Shown here one piece after another: positions 60,747 to 64,000 of a DNA stretch of 64,000 nt. Source of the DNA: Bacteroidetes bacterium 46-16 (lineage in GTDB: Bacteria; Bacteroidota; Bacteroidia; Chitinophagales; Chitinophagaceae); NCBI GenBank assembly GCA_001897835.1, contig MKUN01000034.1, positions 1 to 64,000 on the forward strand, in the 5' to 3' direction. A model generated the notes under the pieces. That model was given only the letters and a program-made list of their open reading frames with translations, made no database searches and had not been told where the DNA came from. A program made the translations under genes and the position numbers. Each line of letters begins with the position of its first letter. The stretch's first letter is position 1.

Positions 60747-62246
60747 CTATGCACGATCTATTTTAGTATCCAGCCATTTTAAGAAGCCCAGGTGCTCCAT
60801 TGCATACTTTTCGTAAGGGTTGCTTTCGGCCAGTGCGAGAAACTCAGCCTTTGCCTGCTCCAGGAGATCGGTCATCCCCGCTTTGGGTACGTCGCTTAGC
60901 TTGCGGATGAAGGATAGTACTATTTTTTCGAACTGGTACAGTCTTTTTTGCTTGAGGAGGAACAGGTAGGTACTGCGCAATATGTAAGGCAGCAGATCAT
61001 AGGCTTCCAGTTCGTACTGGACAATGATGTTCAATAACAGGGCATTGGCATAGATATCGGGCATGGAGCGTGCCTCGGGGCTGTTGATGATGAGTGACAA
61101 AAAATGTAAAGCCTTGTGAAAGTCCCTTATTTTAAAATATACGCAGGCAGCATTAAAGCGGAGGTATAAAACATCAGTTTGCGATAATTGGTTACAGTAC
61201 CTTAATATGCTGCGCTCTATTTCTTCCACAAGCATAGCGGCTTTATCGTGCTGCCCAGTGATGTTATAAACAATAAGTCGGGGGAGATAGGCTGCTGCAA
61301 AAACCTTTGCTTTGAGTATGTCTGTCTTTACATCAAGCGACAGAAGCCGGTCTATATTTTTCAGTACATCATTATAATCCCCGAGGCTTATAGCAGTAAA
61401 GAGCAGGTTCCTGATCCCGGATATATATTCATCCAGGTTGTCATCTATCAACAATGGGTTTTGCTCAAATATTTGCAGGAATTTCCGTGAGTGACCATTA
61501 CTTATTTTATAGGACCCTTTAAGGTAATGATAAACTGACAGGGTGCCATAGTACAGCGCTTTGGCATTGGGTGACAGTGCTTTGACCTCATCCGCATAGA
61601 GGTCGTTGCTGATGATGCTGGTGTAATCATTCTTTATCTCGGTCTCATCGCGCGATACCCAGCCCTTCTTCATTACCCTCAGGTACATTTTATTGTTCAG
61701 CGATTCATAGGCATAGTAATTGCCCAGCTTTGCTATAATGTTGAGCCGCTTTTGATAAAGGTCTTCAATTTCTTCTTCGCTGGTCTTATAGAATCGGGAT
61801 GTTTTAATGATCCTGAGTTTCCAGGCTGCAAGCTCCAGCAGTACCAGGTATTTCTCGTGCGCTGTGGCTGTTTTTTCGGTCCTTTGCAATACTTGTTCGC
61901 ATTGTGCATACAGGCCTTTGTTGTATAATATCTCTATATAATGCAGTTGTTTTTTCAGGTTGTTGTCCATAGAGCTTTCCGCGTAGTAAGCATCGAGCGA
62001 CCTTAATATCATTTCGTAGAGATAGTTCTTTATTACCGTTAGCTGCCGTATAAAGGCTTCATCCTTAAACTGTTGTTTTATAGCAAGCTCATCGTACTGC
62101 TTTTGCTTTTCTACAGCTTCAAAGAGTAAAAGGTATTTATTCTTATCGCCAAGGATGTGCCGAGAGGCGTAAATCTTAAAGTATCTTTTCTCCGGTCCGC
62201 TTAGCGACCGTATCAATAGAAAAAGGTTATTAGAAACTGTTTTCAT
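60747..62246 (-). CDS. Helical-repeat protein of unknown function, 499 aa
   Basis: Cytosolic protein without signal or membrane parts. It starts MKTVSNNLFLLIRSLSGPEKRYFKIYASRH in parts, a conserved opening of a Bacteroidota hypothetical family, and continues as helical pairs that look TPR-like (VLLELAAWKLRII, YYGTLSVYHYLKGSYK, ALLLNIIVQYELEAYD). No catalytic residues. Single gene, divergent from the YCF48-like gene. Confidence 0.75.
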   Translation of the reverse strand: MKTVSNNLFLLIRSLSGPEKRYFKIYASRHILGDKNKYLLLFEAVEKQKQYDELAIKQQFKDEAFIRQLTVIKNYLYEMILRSLDAYYAESSMDNNLKKQLHYIEILYNKGLYAQCEQVLQRTEKTATAHEKYLVLLELAAWKLRIIKTSRFYKTSEEEIEDLYQKRLNIIAKLGNYYAYESLNNKMYLRVMKKGWVSRDETEIKNDYTSIISNDLYADEVKALSPNAKALYYGTLSVYHYLKGSYKISNGHSRKFLQIFEQNPLLIDDNLDEYISGIRNLLFTAISLGDYNDVLKNIDRLLSLDVKTDILKAKVFAAAYLPRLIVYNITGQHDKAAMLVEEIERSILRYCNQLSQTDVLYLRFNAACVYFKIRDFHKALHFLSLIINSPEARSMPDIYANALLLNIIVQYELEAYDLLPYILRSTYLFLLKQKRLYQFEKIVLSFIRKLSDVPKAGMTDLLEQAKAEFLALAESNPYEKYAMEHLGFLKWLDTKIDRA

Positions 62247-62394
62247 TGGGTTATTATATGTATGCTAAGTTATTGAATGTTTTCATATTGGCTTAAACAG
62301 ACTTCTATGTTTTGAGAAAAAATCGTTTCTATTTACGCGGCTTTATTGATTCCTTTGTGAAAGAGCCATAAAATAAGTGTAAATATATCTGTAT

Positions 62395-63648
62395 ATGAAA
62401 AGTCTCTTTCAGCCCCAATTATTCATCGCTCTTATCGCATTATTATTTGCGCAGGGTAGCAGCGCCCAGACATGGATACCGCAAACCAGCGGAACAACAA
62501 TGAAACTATGGAAGGTGCAATTTCTTGATGCGAATACAGGTTATGCCAGTGGCGATTCCGGCACAGTGATCAAGACCAGCGATGGCGGCACTACCTGGAA
62601 TGCGGTTAATATTAGTACGGTATATGCTGTGCGCGATATATATTTCGTGAGCGCCACGGAAGGCTGGGCAGCGGTGGGCGATGTGGACAGCTCATCGACA
62701 AGCGGTGAGATATGGCATACTACCAATGGTGGCACTGCCTGGACTGCACAAACGCCGAGCACTACGGAGGCAAGGCTGGGTATATCATTTGCCGATGCCA
62801 ATACAGGCTGGGCTGTAGGCTCAAAGAACGGGCCTATAAATATTGATGCTACCACCAATGGCGGTACTTTATGGAGTAACCAGACCGACAATAATATCTT
62901 TGGCTGGCTGTATAAAGTAGATGCGGTTTCAACGACAACTGCCTATGCGATCGGTGTTACCTTTTTCCCCTCGGCAACAGGCTTCGTTGTGAAGACGACT
63001 GATGGTGGGGCCAACTGGGCACAAAACAGCACAGGTACTATAGCCAATCCTAATGATATAGATATGATAGACAGTGCCATGGGATTTGTGGCCGGTGACG
63101 GAGGTATGATACTGGCTACCATCAATGGCGGCACTAACTGGAATACGCGCACATCGGGCACAACAGATACGTTAATGGGTGTATCATTCACTGATGCGTC
63201 AAGGGGCTGGATATGCGGCTATTCGGGAACCATAATCAGGAGTACAGATTCGGGGATGACCTGGGGGCCTGAGACCTCGGGCACCAGCCAAAACCTGAAC
63301 AGTGTTTTTGGTCTCGATACCACTACCGCCTGGGCTGTTGGCGATAACGGGACTATAAGGAAGCGTGTGAGTGGTACAGGAGTGAAGAGCATTGCTAACA
63401 GCCATGTTGATTGTCGTGTATATCCCAACCCTTTCAATAATACTACCACTTTGAGTATACCGGACAATGTGGATCTGCAGGATGCCGTATTATACCTGCA
63501 TGACGCAATGGGTAAAGTGGTGATGCAGCAATATATACCTGCGCACAGTGCCACACTACGGCGTGGGCATATTGCTGCAGGTACTTATTCTTACCGTATC
63601 TTTAATGCAGGAAGGAATATAGCAAGCGGGAAGATCATCATTGAATAA
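62395..63648 (+). CDS. YCF48-like T9SS-exported protein
   Basis: 417 residues with a signal peptide (about 1-24, ending GSSA|Q). Seven-blade YCF48/BNR-type propeller (about 25-335) with repeated T-S/T-D-G-G-x-x-W and G-x-x-G-D/x-G-T units: SGDSGTVIKTSDGGTTW, GWAVGSKNG, VKTTDGGANW, VAGDGGMILATINGGTNW (each quoted in part). The last 80 residues form a type A T9SS sorting domain (CRVYPNPFNN, IAAGTYSY). The next gene begins at its stop codon. Confidence 0.87.
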   Translation: MKSLFQPQLFIALIALLFAQGSSAQTWIPQTSGTTMKLWKVQFLDANTGYASGDSGTVIKTSDGGTTWNAVNISTVYAVRDIYFVSATEGWAAVGDVDSSSTSGEIWHTTNGGTAWTAQTPSTTEARLGISFADANTGWAVGSKNGPINIDATTNGGTLWSNQTDNNIFGWLYKVDAVSTTTAYAIGVTFFPSATGFVVKTTDGGANWAQNSTGTIANPNDIDMIDSAMGFVAGDGGMILATINGGTNWNTRTSGTTDTLMGVSFTDASRGWICGYSGTIIRSTDSGMTWGPETSGTSQNLNSVFGLDTTTAWAVGDNGTIRKRVSGTGVKSIANSHVDCRVYPNPFNNTTTLSIPDNVDLQDAVLYLHDAMGKVVMQQYIPAHSATLRRGHIAAGTYSYRIFNAGRNIASGKIIIE

Positions 63649-64000
63649 GCACACAGATCATATAAGGATAGCTGCGCGGCTGAAGAAAGTTTTACTTATG
63701 CCGGCAACTATACTTTTTTTATGCAATTATGCGCCGGCGCAGCCGGCATTTCAGTGGGCCAGGGCATACAATGGCAGCGCTGGCAACCTTGATTACGGTC
63801 GTGCGCTTAAGCTTGATCATAATGGCAACGCATACCTCTGCGGAACAGTGACAGATACAGGTACAGCTAAAGATATTGCTATCATAAAGTACGATGGGGC
63901 CGGCACACAGCAATGGGCCGCTATATACAATGGTGATGACAATGGCGACGATTGGGCATACGGCCTGGTGCTGGACGATTCCGGCAATGTATATGCTACC
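63641..64000 (+). CDS. SBBP-repeat secreted protein, 3' end cut off
   Basis: An open frame runs off the right edge. From a TTG at 63641 it reads MNKHTDHIRIAARLKKV and then a hydrophobic stretch ending NYAPAQP, a convincing signal peptide; an ATG at 63698 would lack its basic start. The mature part begins WARAYNGSAGNLDYGRAL and has blades of the SBBP type (LDHNGNAYLCG, KYDGAGTQQW, LDDSGNVYAT). It overlaps the upstream stop by eight bases. Large surface proteins with T9SS ends usually carry such repeats, but the end is not visible. Confidence 0.7.
   Translation, partial: MNKHTDHIRIAARLKKVLLMPATILFLCNYAPAQPAFQWARAYNGSAGNLDYGRALKLDHNGNAYLCGTVTDTGTAKDIAIIKYDGAGTQQWAAIYNGDDNGDDWAYGLVLDDSGNVYAT

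Noticed and set aside
1-64000. CRISPR array, prophage or insertion sequence
   Set aside because: No regular 20-50 base repeats with spacers, no transposase or integrase motifs and no phage structural genes were found.

Overview
The window reads as chromosome of a Bacteroidota bacterium, most likely Chitinophagales/Chitinophagaceae. The reasons are five secreted proteins with C-terminal type IX secretion (T9SS) sorting domains, a TonB-dependent receptor with a carboxypeptidase-regulatory-like plug domain, DUF4294, DUF4184 and YwbE proteins, a LytS/LytTR pair, a eukaryote-type NADP isocitrate dehydrogenase, weak Shine-Dalgarno sequences, and promoters of the Bacteroidota type (TTG, 19-20 bases, TAnnTTTG) in front of tRNA-Glu, tRNA-Gly, rpmE, a TetR operon and one membrane-protein gene. 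No CRISPR array, rRNA, transposase or prophage is visible.

Layout. 0-10.5 kb: a T9SS-exported repeat protein, a small conserved protein, YwbE, a COG2509 flavoprotein, then a minus-strand run (secreted protein, membrane protein, purQ, a stand-alone DsbD-alpha domain, full-length dsbD) and a lipoprotein/DCC-family pair. 10.6-16 kb: a DUF4294 gene, then an AT-richer accessory operon (CHASE2 sensor, FecR-like periplasmic protein, exported caspase-family protease) meeting a convergent CsgG-like gene. 16-25.8 kb: membrane proteins, a cysteine-free sirtuin, an ftsY operon, a fatty acyl reductase-like SDR, an SMR transporter and icd. 25.9-30.9 kb: a DUF427 gene followed by an ergothioneine locus: ABC ATPase (EgtV-like), permease fused to a binding domain (EgtU-like), EgtB and EgtD. 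30.8-43 kb: front-end desaturase, T9SS protein, lipoprotein, a 33-residue membrane peptide, tRNA-Glu, tpiA with a GlmU-like gene, rpmE, TlpA-like thioredoxin, MBL hydrolase, PorT-like barrel, LytS/LytTR, ChaN-like protein and CcmB. 43-46.5 kb: tRNA-Gly and tRNA-Leu, a hairpin-rich spacer, an AT-rich propeller lipoprotein between two related short repeats, a membrane protein and a rhomboid protease. 46.9-54.6 kb: Omp28-like T9SS protein, secreted endonuclease/phosphatase-like protein, beta-helix lipoprotein and TonB receptor. 54.8-60.6 kb: a six-gene TetR-controlled export cassette. 60.7-64 kb: a helical-repeat protein, a YCF48-like T9SS protein and the start of an SBBP-repeat protein cut by the window edge.

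Three points stand out. (1) Ergothioneine uptake-type genes (26224-28742) run directly into the synthesis genes egtB-egtD. (2) The binding domain of the EgtU-like protein carries its two conserved halves in the reverse of the order seen in OpuCC and pneumococcal EgtU, that is, it looks circularly permuted. (3) The CHASE2/FecR-like/caspase operon with a convergent CsgG-like gene looks like an envelope-located sensor-protease system whose output is not evident from sequence.
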